This document shows, one piece after another, positions 1-6,921 of a DNA stretch of 11,651 nt. Made by a program: the position numbers and the translations under genes. The DNA comes from JBGPBY01 sp041481485 (GTDB lineage Bacteria; Acidobacteriota; Terriglobia; 20CM-2-55-15). The stretch spans positions 1-11,651 of the forward strand of contig JBGPBY010000214.1 in assembly GCA_041481485.1 (NCBI GenBank), written 5' to 3'. The notes beneath the pieces were generated by a model. That model searched no databases and was not told the origin of the DNA. It saw only the letters and a list, made by a program, of their open reading frames with translations. Numbering within the stretch: the stretch's first letter is position 1; every line of letters starts with the position of its first letter.

Positions 1-180
1 CAGAAAGACAAGTTGATAGCCGAGAGTGGTCTGGTGCGCCTGGCCACTGAGATCCAGGATGATGGCCCCAACCAGCGGCGCGAGCAGCGTAGGGAACGTG
101 CTCGCGGTGCTCCAGATGCCCATATCTTTGCCCGCGTTTTCTGCCAGCGGCAACACATCCACCGCCCAGAAGCCAGGCAC
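1..180 (-). pseudogene. C-terminal fragment of an MFS-type transporter, in a different frame from the flippase
   Basis: In the frame shifted by one from the flippase ORF, 60 codons reach the window edge without a stop. The peptide contains AVDVLPLAENAGKDMGIW, then a hydrophobic stretch with LLAPLVGAIIL and LGYQLVFL. This resembles the region of MFS permeases (SLC45-like bacterial group) where a VLP-x(n)-G-[KR]-DMG-[IL]-W loop precedes a transmembrane helix. The same frame has a TGA stop about 55 bases upstream of the homologous part and no good start between. As seen, this is a gene tail without a head, continuing to the left of the window. It may be an MFS gene fused to the flippase by deletion, or an assembly chimera. 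Similarity is judged by eye from a short stretch. Confidence 0.4.
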
Positions 181-622
181 CGGTTTCCATATATGGCGGA
201 AACGGAAGGAAAAGTGACGAAATGAGGAAAGTCGTCAGGAACGCCAGCGTGTCGCAGATGCGCTCCAGAAAAATGGAGCCAAGGCTGGATGTTCTCGAAA
301 TCTCAAACTTTTTCCCGCAGATATGGGCGCGGACCACTTCTCCCATTCGCAGGGGCAGCACATTATTCGCGAAGAATCCGATCATCATCGGCCAGAAAAG
401 CTGGCGCGAATGAATGTTGCGAACGGGCTTGAGCAGGAGAGACCAGCGAAGGGTGCGCATCACATAGCCGACGGAGTAAATCAGAAGAGCGAGTGCGATC
501 CAGACGGGTTTGGCATGAACCAGTGTCTGCCCCAGATCGCGGAAGGAGATCCCCCGAAACGCAAAGTAAAGACAGATCGCTCCGAAGAGATAGCCCAGCC
601 ATACGATGTACTTCTTCCGCAT
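2..622 (-). CDS. Flippase-like membrane protein (YbhN/UPF0104, lysylphosphatidylglycerol synthase TM type), N-terminal half, disrupted
   Basis: The ATG at 622 follows a GGGG-containing stretch a few bases upstream. The first 160 codons, down to about position 143, read as the N-terminal half of the flippase-like / LPG-synthase transmembrane family, integral inner-membrane proteins of about 300-340 residues. Hydrophobic segments lie near residues 7-22 and 38-55. The family-type motif LPLRMGEVVRA is at residues 89-99 and ER-x2-D at 120-124, followed by a hydrophobic stretch at 127-141. After residue ~160 the frame stays open to the window edge, but the product turns Arg/His/Gly rich and non-membrane, unlike the family. 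An MFS-like reading starts in another frame over the same bases. The protein is therefore probably truncated or fused by a deletion or an assembly error. It lies downstream of the 61-residue membrane protein on the same strand. The family call is fairly sure; the substrate is unknown. Confidence 0.6.
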   Translation of the reverse strand, partial: MRKKYIVWLGYLFGAICLYFAFRGISFRDLGQTLVHAKPVWIALALLIYSVGYVMRTLRWSLLLKPVRNIHSRQLFWPMMIGFFANNVLPLRMGEVVRAHICGKKFEISRTSSLGSIFLERICDTLAFLTTFLISSLFLPFPPYMETGAWLLGGGCVAAGRKRGQRYGHLEHREHVPYAARAAGWGHHPGSQWPGAPDHSRLSTCLS

Positions 623-793
623 AAGCCCCGCTATTGTACATGCGGAGCTACGGGTCAAAGCAGAACAGTCCAGCGAAATAAATTCGGCGCCTTCGTAATG
701 GATTGGGAAGCGGAACCGTCCATCCGGAACTTGAGCATTCAGCGACTACAGAGCTTCAGGCAGGTTCTGTACTGACGCGGCACACACCCCTGT

Positions 794-979
794 TTACTGT
801 CCCGAACTTCGCTGAACCGTGCGCTCCAGTAATTCCAGCCTGAGGCGGATGGTTTCCTGTCCCGAGCGGATTCGTTGCAGTGTGACGATGGCCCAGATTC
901 CCGCCGCAAGCGGGATCAGCCCGAAGGTGGCGAGAATTCCCATGATGATGAAGATTTCCGGTACTCCCAGTGGTCCCAT
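794..979 (-). CDS. Small single-pass membrane protein, 61 aa, unknown function
   Basis: The ATG at 979 is preceded by GGAG about 10 bases upstream, and the ORF ends at TAA 794. The product begins MGPLGVPEIFIIMGIL and has one hydrophobic segment covering roughly residues 5-36. A short charged helix follows (QRIRSGQETIRLRLELLE), which could form a coiled coil. The N-terminus recalls the opening of TatA-like proteins (a short segment followed by an amphipathic helix). The usual Phe-Gly-Pro hinge is absent, though, so I do not call it TatA. It sits between the Smr-domain gene (99 bases upstream) and the flippase gene (171 bases downstream), all on the same strand. Ribosome binding site and composition support a real gene; no function can be assigned. 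Confidence 0.55.
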   Translation of the reverse strand: MGPLGVPEIFIIMGILATFGLIPLAAGIWAIVTLQRIRSGQETIRLRLELLERTVQRSSGQ

Positions 980-1078
980 TTTTCCGATCTCCGTTCTGCG
1001 TTACGGCTTGTTTCCAAGGATTCGCGCCGCAAGGCTATCGCTTTCATGGTTTCCGGATCAAGTGTGGCGGACTTCGCG

Positions 1079-1720
1079 CTATCCCCTCAACAGAACATAC
1101 ACGGCCCCGCCGCCTCCATCACAGCGGCGCGCGGACGTATAGGCGACCACATGGCGGCTCATCCGCCGCGTGCACAGCCATTTTTGGATGTTCTCTTTCA
1201 GCACCGAGTGATGCTTGTACGAGTGACGCCCGCGGCCGTGAACGATTCGGATGCACGCATATCCCTCGCGAATGGATTGCAGGACAAAATCCTCCACCAC
1301 AATCCGCGCATCATTGAGGTCGAGTCCATGCAGATCCATGTCGGCCTGCACTGAAAATCGGCCAGATCTCAAATCGTCCAGGTAAATCCTTCCATGGGGA
1401 TGGACCGTGCCTTCGATGTATTCGGCAGTGTGTTCAATCTCGATGTTTCCCTTGCGGACAAATTCTGCGAGCGCCCGCAGCGCATCCTGTTCTTCGTCCT
1501 GACCTTCGATATTCATGGGCGCGCGCGCATGAAGCGGAACGGAACTCCAGCCAAGAGACTTCACGTCTTTCATCGCATAGTCAAAAAGCTGATCGTCCGG
1601 AAGATTAGAAGGCAACACTTCGGCCAGAGCTTCGGACACCGCCTCGCCCGCGTTGATTGGCGACAGACGGACCCGGCCCTCCCGAACCCACTCCTCGAGA
1701 ACAGCAAATGGTTTGTTCAT
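1079..1720 (-). CDS. Smr-domain protein, 213 aa
   Basis: The C-terminal ~90 residues form a clear Smr (small MutS-related) domain. DLHG is at residues 129-132, followed by LDLNDARI and a helix. HGRG-x-H-S is at 161-167, and the terminal DGGGGAVYVLL is at 201-211. Smr domains of this type are associated with nicking or endonuclease activity on DNA or RNA, and the DLHG and HGRG motifs mark the presumed active site. Residues 1-125 match no family I recognise and contain an acidic stretch around 71-80. I chose the ATG at 1720 because GGAG stands just 3 bases upstream; a TTG three codons earlier at 1729 is an alternative. There is no MutS ATPase part, so this is a stand-alone Smr protein. A role in nucleic-acid processing or ribosome rescue is inference from the family. 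Confidence 0.85.
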   Translation of the reverse strand: MNKPFAVLEEWVREGRVRLSPINAGEAVSEALAEVLPSNLPDDQLFDYAMKDVKSLGWSSVPLHARAPMNIEGQDEEQDALRALAEFVRKGNIEIEHTAEYIEGTVHPHGRIYLDDLRSGRFSVQADMDLHGLDLNDARIVVEDFVLQSIREGYACIRIVHGRGRHSYKHHSVLKENIQKWLCTRRMSRHVVAYTSARRCDGGGGAVYVLLRG

Positions 1721-1909
1721 ATGCTCCAATCGGCCAGTGGCGGCCCCGGGAAATCTAATCGAAGGAACTCCCCGTTACGTCGTCGTAATTCTGAAGGCTG
1801 GAACGATGAATAGTGCGCAAAAGGCACTCCAGACGCGTCGTACAGCATTTCGCATCAGCAATCTCGCGTATCCATACTACATGAATGCTTCGCTGTATCC
1901 GAATTAGGT

Positions 1910-2755
1910 TTATTTTAATCCCGCCTGGGCAAGCATTTCGAGAAACTGCCGCTGAGTCCGCATGTCGATCGATTGCGTGACGAGCTTGCCGTCGCGACCG
2001 TAGACAAAGCTCTTGGGAATGCCCGCTACCTTGAATAGCTTGTTGACCGTATCGCCAGGATCGAGCATCACCGGAAAGTTAACTTTGCGCTCGGCAAGAA
2101 AGGGCTTTACGACGGATGCTTCTTCATCGGAAATCGCGAGAATCACAAATCCCTGATCCTTGAATCGATTGTACAGGGCCTGAAGATCCGGCATTTCCTT
2201 GCGGCAGGGCGGGCACCAGGTCGCCCAGAAGTTCACGAGCACTACCTTGCCGCGCAGACTCTTGAGATTCCATTGCTTTCCGTCAAGATCCGCAAGAGTG
2301 AAATCCGCCTTCTCCCGGCTCGCATCGGCCGCCACGAGCAGCGTGTCTGCCGCGGCTAACTGCGGATCGTTCAGGGACACCTGCATATGTTCGTAGCGCG
2401 CCAGCTGCGCCAATGCCACATACGGACCAGCAGGCGCTCCGTCTTTGCCTGCAGCAACTGGACGTTCGCGAACGGCGGAGGCCAGCGTCGTCGTTACTTC
2501 CTGTAACGTGTCGCGGCCAAAATCACCTTCAGTGGACAGATTGGCGAGACTGAGCGCAACCGAGACTTTGTTGGGAGTCACCGGCAGCTTCCGGATCTTC
2601 AATGCAAGCTCCCGGGTCGTGCGTGCCCGCACATCGTCGGGCAGGTCTCGAAGTCCGCCGATTTCTTCGGAGATTGCGCTCTCTGCGGCGGACATCGCAT
2701 TGCTTTGAGCAGGCAAACGGGGTAGACCAGGCAAACAGTGCAATGGCTGCTGCAC
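1910..2755 (-). CDS. TlpA-like thioredoxin / redoxin-domain protein, signal peptide frameshifted
   Basis: Counting from the GTG at 2755, residues ~146-280 form a TlpA/ResA-type thioredoxin fold. It has FTLADLDGKQW, the active site WATWCPPCRKEMP with the CPPC cysteines at 181 and 184, and the cis-proline loop GIPKSF at 245-250. Such proteins are thiol-disulfide reductases outside the cytoplasm, often serving cytochrome c maturation or oxidative protein folding. Residues ~21-145 are a helical N-terminal region of unknown role. In this frame the first 20 residues are Pro/Leu rich and not a signal peptide. A normal Sec signal peptide (starting at 2789) lies in another frame and would join after residue ~14 if one base near 2711 were removed. 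As written, translation would start at GTG 2755 or ATG 2695 and give a cytoplasmic protein, which is unlikely for this family. The fold call is very sure; the start is doubtful. Confidence 0.88.
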   Translation of the reverse strand: MQQPLHCLPGLPRLPAQSNAMSAAESAISEEIGGLRDLPDDVRARTTRELALKIRKLPVTPNKVSVALSLANLSTEGDFGRDTLQEVTTTLASAVRERPVAAGKDGAPAGPYVALAQLARYEHMQVSLNDPQLAAADTLLVAADASREKADFTLADLDGKQWNLKSLRGKVVLVNFWATWCPPCRKEMPDLQALYNRFKDQGFVILAISDEEASVVKPFLAERKVNFPVMLDPGDTVNKLFKVAGIPKSFVYGRDGKLVTQSIDMRTQRQFLEMLAQAGLK

Positions 2756-2789
2756 CGGCCACCCTTAGGAATCGCGTATTTGTTGGCAT
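2709..2789 (-). pseudogene. Out-of-frame signal peptide belonging to the TlpA-like gene
   Basis: The ATG at 2789 opens the peptide MPTNTRFLRVAGAAAIALFA, followed by WSTPFA. This is a textbook Sec signal: basic n-region (Arg6, Arg9), hydrophobic core at residues ~10-21 and small residues for cleavage at 24-26. It runs out of frame with the downstream thioredoxin. Dropping one base at about 2711 (the T of the TGC codon after residue 26) joins it as PFA-AQSNAMSAAES, restoring a plausible exported protein of about 290 residues. The defect may be a true mutation or a base-call error. No ribosome binding site is visible before this ATG; a TATACT box lies 9 bases upstream, which would fit a leaderless message. 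Confidence 0.6.
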
Positions 2790-2798
2790 ATGGAGGAA

Positions 2799-2804
2799 AG
2801 TATA
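2799..2804 (-). promoter_or_regulatory. Candidate -10 box of the tlpA-like gene (leaderless start)
   Basis: TATACT on the minus strand ends 9 bases before the ATG at 2789, which would place the transcription start almost at the start codon. There is no purine-rich ribosome binding site on this strand; the AGGA seen here is on the plus strand. No good -35 is visible at 16-18 bases, because that position falls in the end of the 123-bp repeat element. The call is weak. Confidence 0.3.
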
Positions 2805-2818
2805 ATGCGATTCCCCAC

Positions 2819-2941
2819 TGTAGGGGCGGTCCATGAGCGGAGCGAATGCAAGCCCGCGGGCGCAGCCATCAAAAACTTTCCGCCCACATTCTGCGGGATT
2901 GCATTCCTCAAAATTGTGGGCGGTCATAGACCGCCCCTGCA
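2819..2941. repeat. 123-bp nested inverted-repeat element (REP/MITE-like)
   Basis: The element is bounded by 18-bp imperfect terminal inverted repeats. Left is TGTAGGGGCGGTCCATGA (2819-2836); right, read on the minus strand, is TGCAGGGGCGGTCTATGA (2924-2941); 16 of 18 match. Nested inside are a second pair, GAATGCAAGCCCGC (2844-2857) with GCGGGATTGCATTC (2893-2906), pairing 13 of 14, and a perfect 9-bp pair CCGCCCACA (2880-2888) with TGTGGGCGG (2915-2923). The right end alone forms the perfect hairpin GGGCGGTC-ATA-GACCGCCC (2918-2936). It encodes no protein. It lies between two divergent genes, the usual place for REP/BIME-like or MITE-like elements. Related sequence appears at 11578-11640. 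Confidence 0.75.
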
Positions 2942-2997
2942 GTCGCTCACTTCGAGTTTATTCAGTGTGAAAAGGTGTGCATTTCTCCAAAACTTCA

Positions 2998-3025
2998 TTG
3001 ACAGCCATGTATCGGTTACGATACG
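2998..3025 (+). promoter_or_regulatory. Candidate promoter and palindromic operator of the arylsulfotransferase-like gene
   Basis: A consensus -35 TTGACA (2998-3003) is followed after 16 bases by a weak -10, GATACG (3020-3025). The perfect inverted repeat GTATCG-GTTA-CGATAC (3009-3024) lies between and over the -10, the position expected for a repressor site. Its 6-bp arms with a 4-bp centre would fit a dimeric helix-turn-helix repressor such as a TetR-family protein, but no such gene is in the window. Promoter strength and the regulator are inferred. Confidence 0.45.
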
Positions 3026-3058
3026 GAGTTCCATGAATTCCGCTCTCGGGAGAAACAT

Positions 3059-4573
3059 ATGAATATCACAAGGCTTCGGTACTTCAGGTTCTTTGCGGCG
3101 AGTCTTATCGCAGTTCTGATTCCGGTCGTTGGCGCGATGTCCGCCCAGAACCCTGCTGCGAACCAGCCGGCTGCAGGTCCGGCAACCGATGGCCTTGGCC
3201 TGATTCGAAATGCGCCGGGAGCCTACCAGGGCTATACCCTGGTGTCTCCACAGCAATCCACAAAGACATTTCTCGTCGATATGGAAGGACGCGTCGTTCA
3301 TTCCTGGGAAACCGGCTCGACTCCCGGAGCCTACGGCTATCTGCTCGAAAACGGCCACCTGCTGTATGCCGGCGCTTATCCGAATTCCCCTTTCGGAGGA
3401 AACGTTGCCGGGGGCAATGGACATATTCGGGAATTCGACTGGAACGGCGATCTGGTCTGGGATTTCACATACGTCACTGCGACCATGATTCCGCATCACG
3501 ATTTCGTGCGGCTGCCCAATGGGAATGTCCTTCTGGTTGTTAAAGAGAAGAAGACACCAGCAGAGTCGATAGCCGCCGGACGAATGCCCTCGAGCGTGCA
3601 AACCGGGGATTTGCAGCCCGATGCGCTGATTGAAATCAAACCCACCGGCAAGACCACAGGCGAAGTCGTATGGGAATGGCATTTGTGGGATCACCTGATC
3701 CAGGATCTCGATGCACAGAAAGCCAATTACGGCGACGTGGCCGCACACCCGGAACGCATGGATCTCAATTTCACTGTCACGGCAGGACAGCGTGGCGGCG
3801 GAGCGGATTGGGCGCATGCCAACGCAGTGGCCTACAACCCCGATTTGGATCAACTGATGCTGAGCCTTCGCAGTTTTAGCGAGGTCTACATCATCGACCA
3901 TACCACCACAGCGCGCGAGGCCGCGGGCAGCACCGGTGGCAAAGGCGGCAAGGGCGGCGATTTTCTGTATCGCTGGGGAAATCCACGCGCATACCGCCGG
4001 GGAACCGCAGACGACCAGCGATCCTACGGCCAGCACAATGTGCAATGGATCGCCAAAGGCCTTCCTGGCGCCGGCCATCTTTTGCTATTCAACAATGGCG
4101 ACACGCGGCCAGGCGACAAATATTCGACTGTGGACGAAGTGGTATTACCGGTGGATGCGAACGGACATTACACGCTACAACCAGGCACGGGCTCGAAATA
4201 CGGCCCGGACCAGGCACAATGGAGCTACTCCGCTCCGAACCATACCGATTTTTATTCGAACTACATCTCCGGAGCGCAACGTCTGCCCAATGGAAATACA
4301 CTGATCTGCTCGGGCGCAAATGGAATCGTTTTCGAAGTCACTCCGCAGAAACAGGTCGTATGGCAATACAACTTTCCAGCGTTCAGCACGGCGCCGGCCG
4401 CGCCGGCTGCGGCTGCCGCCCGCGGCCCTGCGCCAGCGGCGCGTGGAGGTGCGCGCGGCGGCGGCAACATGGCGCGTGCGATTTTCAGGGCCTACCGATA
4501 TGGCCCGGACTTTCCGGGATTGAAAGGCAAGACGCTCATTGCAGGAAAGCCGATCGATAGCCTCACACAGTAA
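3059..4573 (+). CDS. Exported arylsulfotransferase (ASST)-family beta-propeller protein, 504 aa
   Basis: The ATG at 3059 has GGGAG 6 bases upstream. Residues 1-29 form a Sec signal peptide: basic n-region, hydrophobic core at ~11-26, cleavage near AMSAQ. The rest is a bladed propeller of the ASST / arylsulfotransferase family, with repeated NG-N-LL and VVW-E/Q-W elements (for example residues 154-160, 203-208 and 411-416). Family-type histidine motifs are PHHDF (145-149), WAHANAV (251-257) and GQHNVQW (324-330). True ASSTs move sulfate between phenols in the periplasm using an active-site histidine. Many relatives are uncharacterised, so the reaction here is only probable. A low-complexity Ala/Pro/Gly/Arg insert (residues ~445-470) interrupts the last blade region and is probably a disordered loop. 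The stop lies 35 bases inside the next gene, suggesting coupled translation. Confidence 0.85.
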   Translation: MNITRLRYFRFFAASLIAVLIPVVGAMSAQNPAANQPAAGPATDGLGLIRNAPGAYQGYTLVSPQQSTKTFLVDMEGRVVHSWETGSTPGAYGYLLENGHLLYAGAYPNSPFGGNVAGGNGHIREFDWNGDLVWDFTYVTATMIPHHDFVRLPNGNVLLVVKEKKTPAESIAAGRMPSSVQTGDLQPDALIEIKPTGKTTGEVVWEWHLWDHLIQDLDAQKANYGDVAAHPERMDLNFTVTAGQRGGGADWAHANAVAYNPDLDQLMLSLRSFSEVYIIDHTTTAREAAGSTGGKGGKGGDFLYRWGNPRAYRRGTADDQRSYGQHNVQWIAKGLPGAGHLLLFNNGDTRPGDKYSTVDEVVLPVDANGHYTLQPGTGSKYGPDQAQWSYSAPNHTDFYSNYISGAQRLPNGNTLICSGANGIVFEVTPQKQVVWQYNFPAFSTAPAAPAAAAARGPAPAARGGARGGGNMARAIFRAYRYGPDFPGLKGKTLIAGKPIDSLTQ

Positions 4574-6875
4574 GACTGCATTCTTAAACAAATTCGAATC
4601 CGTTCTGGCAGTTGGGGCGTTAGTCGCGGCGTGGCTCGTTCTTTCCAGGCCGTGGTTCTTCGACGGCCAGTCTGTTCCCTGGGACAGCAAAGATGAGTTT
4701 TATCCCGTTCTGCGCTTTATTGCTCAATCCATTCGCCATGGCGAGTTCCCGGGATGGAACCCTTTTGTTTATGGGGGCTACCCCATAATCTCGGATCCAC
4801 AGGCGATGCTCTTTTCGCCTCTCGCTGTGATTCTGATGAGCGCCGTACCCAATCCATCCATCCATTGGTTCGATGGAATTGAACTGGTACATGTCCTTCT
4901 GGCGGGAATCGGCATGCTGCTTGTTTCAATCCGGCTGGGCCGGTCGGCTTTAGCGGGACTTTTCGCAGCCGTAGTTTATATGTATGGAGGCCCTGCATCC
5001 GGCCGGATGGAACATGTTCCGATGATCCTGGCCTATGCCTATTTTCCATTTGCGCTCCTGGCCCTCGACCATGCGATGCAATCGAAGCGTTGGATTTCGG
5101 CAGCCGCTTTTGGTGTATTGGCGGGCACGATGGCAGCGCACCAGAATCAGGTGGCATACCTTTTCAGTCTGGTATTGCTGGGCTATGCGTTTTTCCTGGC
5201 AGCAGCGTCCGGATCGTTTCGTCAGTACATCGCAGAACGACGGCGCATTTTCACTGTCGCGGCGGCTGCGGGAATTGCGACTCTCGCCATACCGCTATAT
5301 CTGACGCTGCAGTTTCTGCCCTGGAGCAACCGCATTCAGATCCCTTATTTGGCGGCAGCCTCGTCGTCGATTCATCCGCTGACCATGATGTCCCTGTTCA
5401 TCAGAAATTTTTTTGGCAATGCCCGGTTCGAAACGTACTGGGGATTTTCGGACGTTGCGGAGACGTACTTGTTCGCAGGAACACTCCCAGCCGTGTTACT
5501 TGTTCGTTACGGCATGGCCAATGGGCTTTTACTGGATCGTCAAATCCGCTTTTTTCTTTTTACCGGAATTGCAGCAGTCCTCTACGCCGTCGGCAGATTC
5601 ACTCCATTTTACTGGATCGCGTATCACGTCCTCCCCGGAGTGGATCTCTATCGCAGACCAAGCGATGCCACGTTCGTCTTGAACATGGCGCTGGCGGTAG
5701 TCTCCGGATTCCTGCTTGACGCGATCATTTCAGGGAGGAGCGGCAAGGTCCGCCCAGCGGTCCTGATGGCAACGGGAATTCCGCTGCTGGGGTTCTTCAC
5801 CTGGGAATTCGTGTATGCATATCAACAGAAGAAATTGCACTTTCTGACGCGTGAACTGACGCTTGCGCTATTGTTCGTCGCGGTCAGCTTATGGCTCCTG
5901 CGCGCAATCCGGAATGCACCTTCAAGCCGAACGCGCTGGATGCTGTCGGCTGCCGTGGTCTTTCTGCTTGCCGTCGATATGGGAGTGCATAGCGTGGGAT
6001 CCGCTCTCAACGCCGTCTCATATGGGTTCCCACTTCTTATGGATGATGCTGCGGAGAAAGATCCCGCTGCGCATTTTCTTCACGAGGAACTTTCCCGTGA
6101 AGACAATGGAAACTATCGCACGGAAATCACCGGAGCCGGCACGCTGTGGGGAAATGCGCCAATGCTTTTGGGGATTCAATCCACCCAGGGATACAACCCG
6201 TTGCGTTACCGTTTGTACGATCGGGTGGCCGGCGCACAGGATAACGTGGGCGTGCTGCGTCCGTTCACACCATTGATGCCATCCTATGATTCTCCGCTGT
6301 TCGGCATGCTCGGAGTGAAGTACATCGTCTCGGATCGCAATCTATCCGAAATAGATCCCGGCGCGCGAACAGATCAGTTCGATCTGGCGTTCAAACAGAA
6401 CACGGTGCACATCTGGAAAAACTCCAAACTGTTTCCAAGAGTGTCGGCTGTGACTTCCATTTTTATTGAGCCCGACATCGAACAGGCCATCAATACCGGG
6501 AAAATGGCGGCCGTCGATTTTCGATCCACCGCAGTTTTAGCCCATGTTCCAAAGACTCTTGAAAATGGAAGTGGTGCCATTCGAATGGCGAATCTTCCGG
6601 CAGGCCGAAATAACGCGAGCGCAACCATTCTGGATTACGCCAACAATCGCGTCACGATCGCGGTGAAAACAGATGTGGATGCTATCGTGATTCTCAACGA
6701 TCTCTACTATCCGTATTGGCGTGTTTATGTCGATGGCCTGGAGCGTGAATTGCTTCAAACGAATTATCTTTTCCGCGGCGTTCATGTGAAGCCTGGCGAA
6801 CATGAAGTCGTCTTTCGCTTTGAACCATTTTCATGGCCGGCCATCAAAGGCACATTCGAGCACTTCCACCGATAG
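4539..6875 (+). CDS. YfhO-family polytopic membrane protein (GT-C-like), 778 aa
   Basis: This is a large membrane protein of the bacterial YfhO type. Transmembrane segment 1 lies at residues ~20-37, followed by the extracytoplasmic loop PWDSKDEFYPVLRF and GGYPIISDPQ. Such loops are typical of GT-C-fold lipid-linked sugar transferases, where acidic residues act in catalysis. About ten further hydrophobic segments run to roughly residue 485. A soluble C-terminal part (~490-778) ends with the family signature NDLYYPYWRVYVDG (720-733) and FRGVHVKPGEHEVVFRFEP. In YfhO relatives a last transmembrane helix often follows this signature; here the protein stops 15 residues later. The only start fitting the frame is TTG 4539, overlapping the previous gene by 35 bases, and no ATG or GTG lies before helix 1, so the start is uncertain. 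A role in glycosylating a cell-envelope polymer is inference from the family. Confidence 0.85.
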   Translation: MQESRSIASHSKTAFLNKFESVLAVGALVAAWLVLSRPWFFDGQSVPWDSKDEFYPVLRFIAQSIRHGEFPGWNPFVYGGYPIISDPQAMLFSPLAVILMSAVPNPSIHWFDGIELVHVLLAGIGMLLVSIRLGRSALAGLFAAVVYMYGGPASGRMEHVPMILAYAYFPFALLALDHAMQSKRWISAAAFGVLAGTMAAHQNQVAYLFSLVLLGYAFFLAAASGSFRQYIAERRRIFTVAAAAGIATLAIPLYLTLQFLPWSNRIQIPYLAAASSSIHPLTMMSLFIRNFFGNARFETYWGFSDVAETYLFAGTLPAVLLVRYGMANGLLLDRQIRFFLFTGIAAVLYAVGRFTPFYWIAYHVLPGVDLYRRPSDATFVLNMALAVVSGFLLDAIISGRSGKVRPAVLMATGIPLLGFFTWEFVYAYQQKKLHFLTRELTLALLFVAVSLWLLRAIRNAPSSRTRWMLSAAVVFLLAVDMGVHSVGSALNAVSYGFPLLMDDAAEKDPAAHFLHEELSREDNGNYRTEITGAGTLWGNAPMLLGIQSTQGYNPLRYRLYDRVAGAQDNVGVLRPFTPLMPSYDSPLFGMLGVKYIVSDRNLSEIDPGARTDQFDLAFKQNTVHIWKNSKLFPRVSAVTSIFIEPDIEQAINTGKMAAVDFRSTAVLAHVPKTLENGSGAIRMANLPAGRNNASATILDYANNRVTIAVKTDVDAIVILNDLYYPYWRVYVDGLERELLQTNYLFRGVHVKPGEHEVVFRFEPFSWPAIKGTFEHFHR

Positions 6876-6921
6876 GTTCATCCACGCCGGTTCAGCATCT
6901 CATTCCATAACTGAGGAAAAT

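Noticed and set aside
323..775. 150-codon plus-strand frame opposite the flippase-like gene
   Set aside because: Hydrophilic mixed product without motifs, while the minus strand shows family-like membrane sequence.
875..1354. 159-codon plus-strand frame over the small membrane protein and the Smr gene
   Set aside because: Shadow of the Smr gene, whose motifs are unambiguous on the other strand.
2801..2806. TATAAT on the plus strand as a -10 for the arylsulfotransferase-like gene
   Set aside because: It is about 250 bases upstream with no matching -35, and the 123-bp hairpin element would lie in the leader; the TTGACA site at 2998 fits better.
2529..3062. Short open frames on both strands running across the 123-bp repeat (for example plus 2790-3062)
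   Set aside because: They translate the palindromic element itself; such repeat-derived peptides are not evidence of genes. Only the signal peptide part at 2709-2789 is kept.
2924..4078. 384-codon open frame on the minus strand opposite the arylsulfotransferase-like gene
   Set aside because: It is antisense to a clear exported propeller protein, its product is Cys/Ile/Gly rich without family motifs, and it runs into the palindromic repeat.
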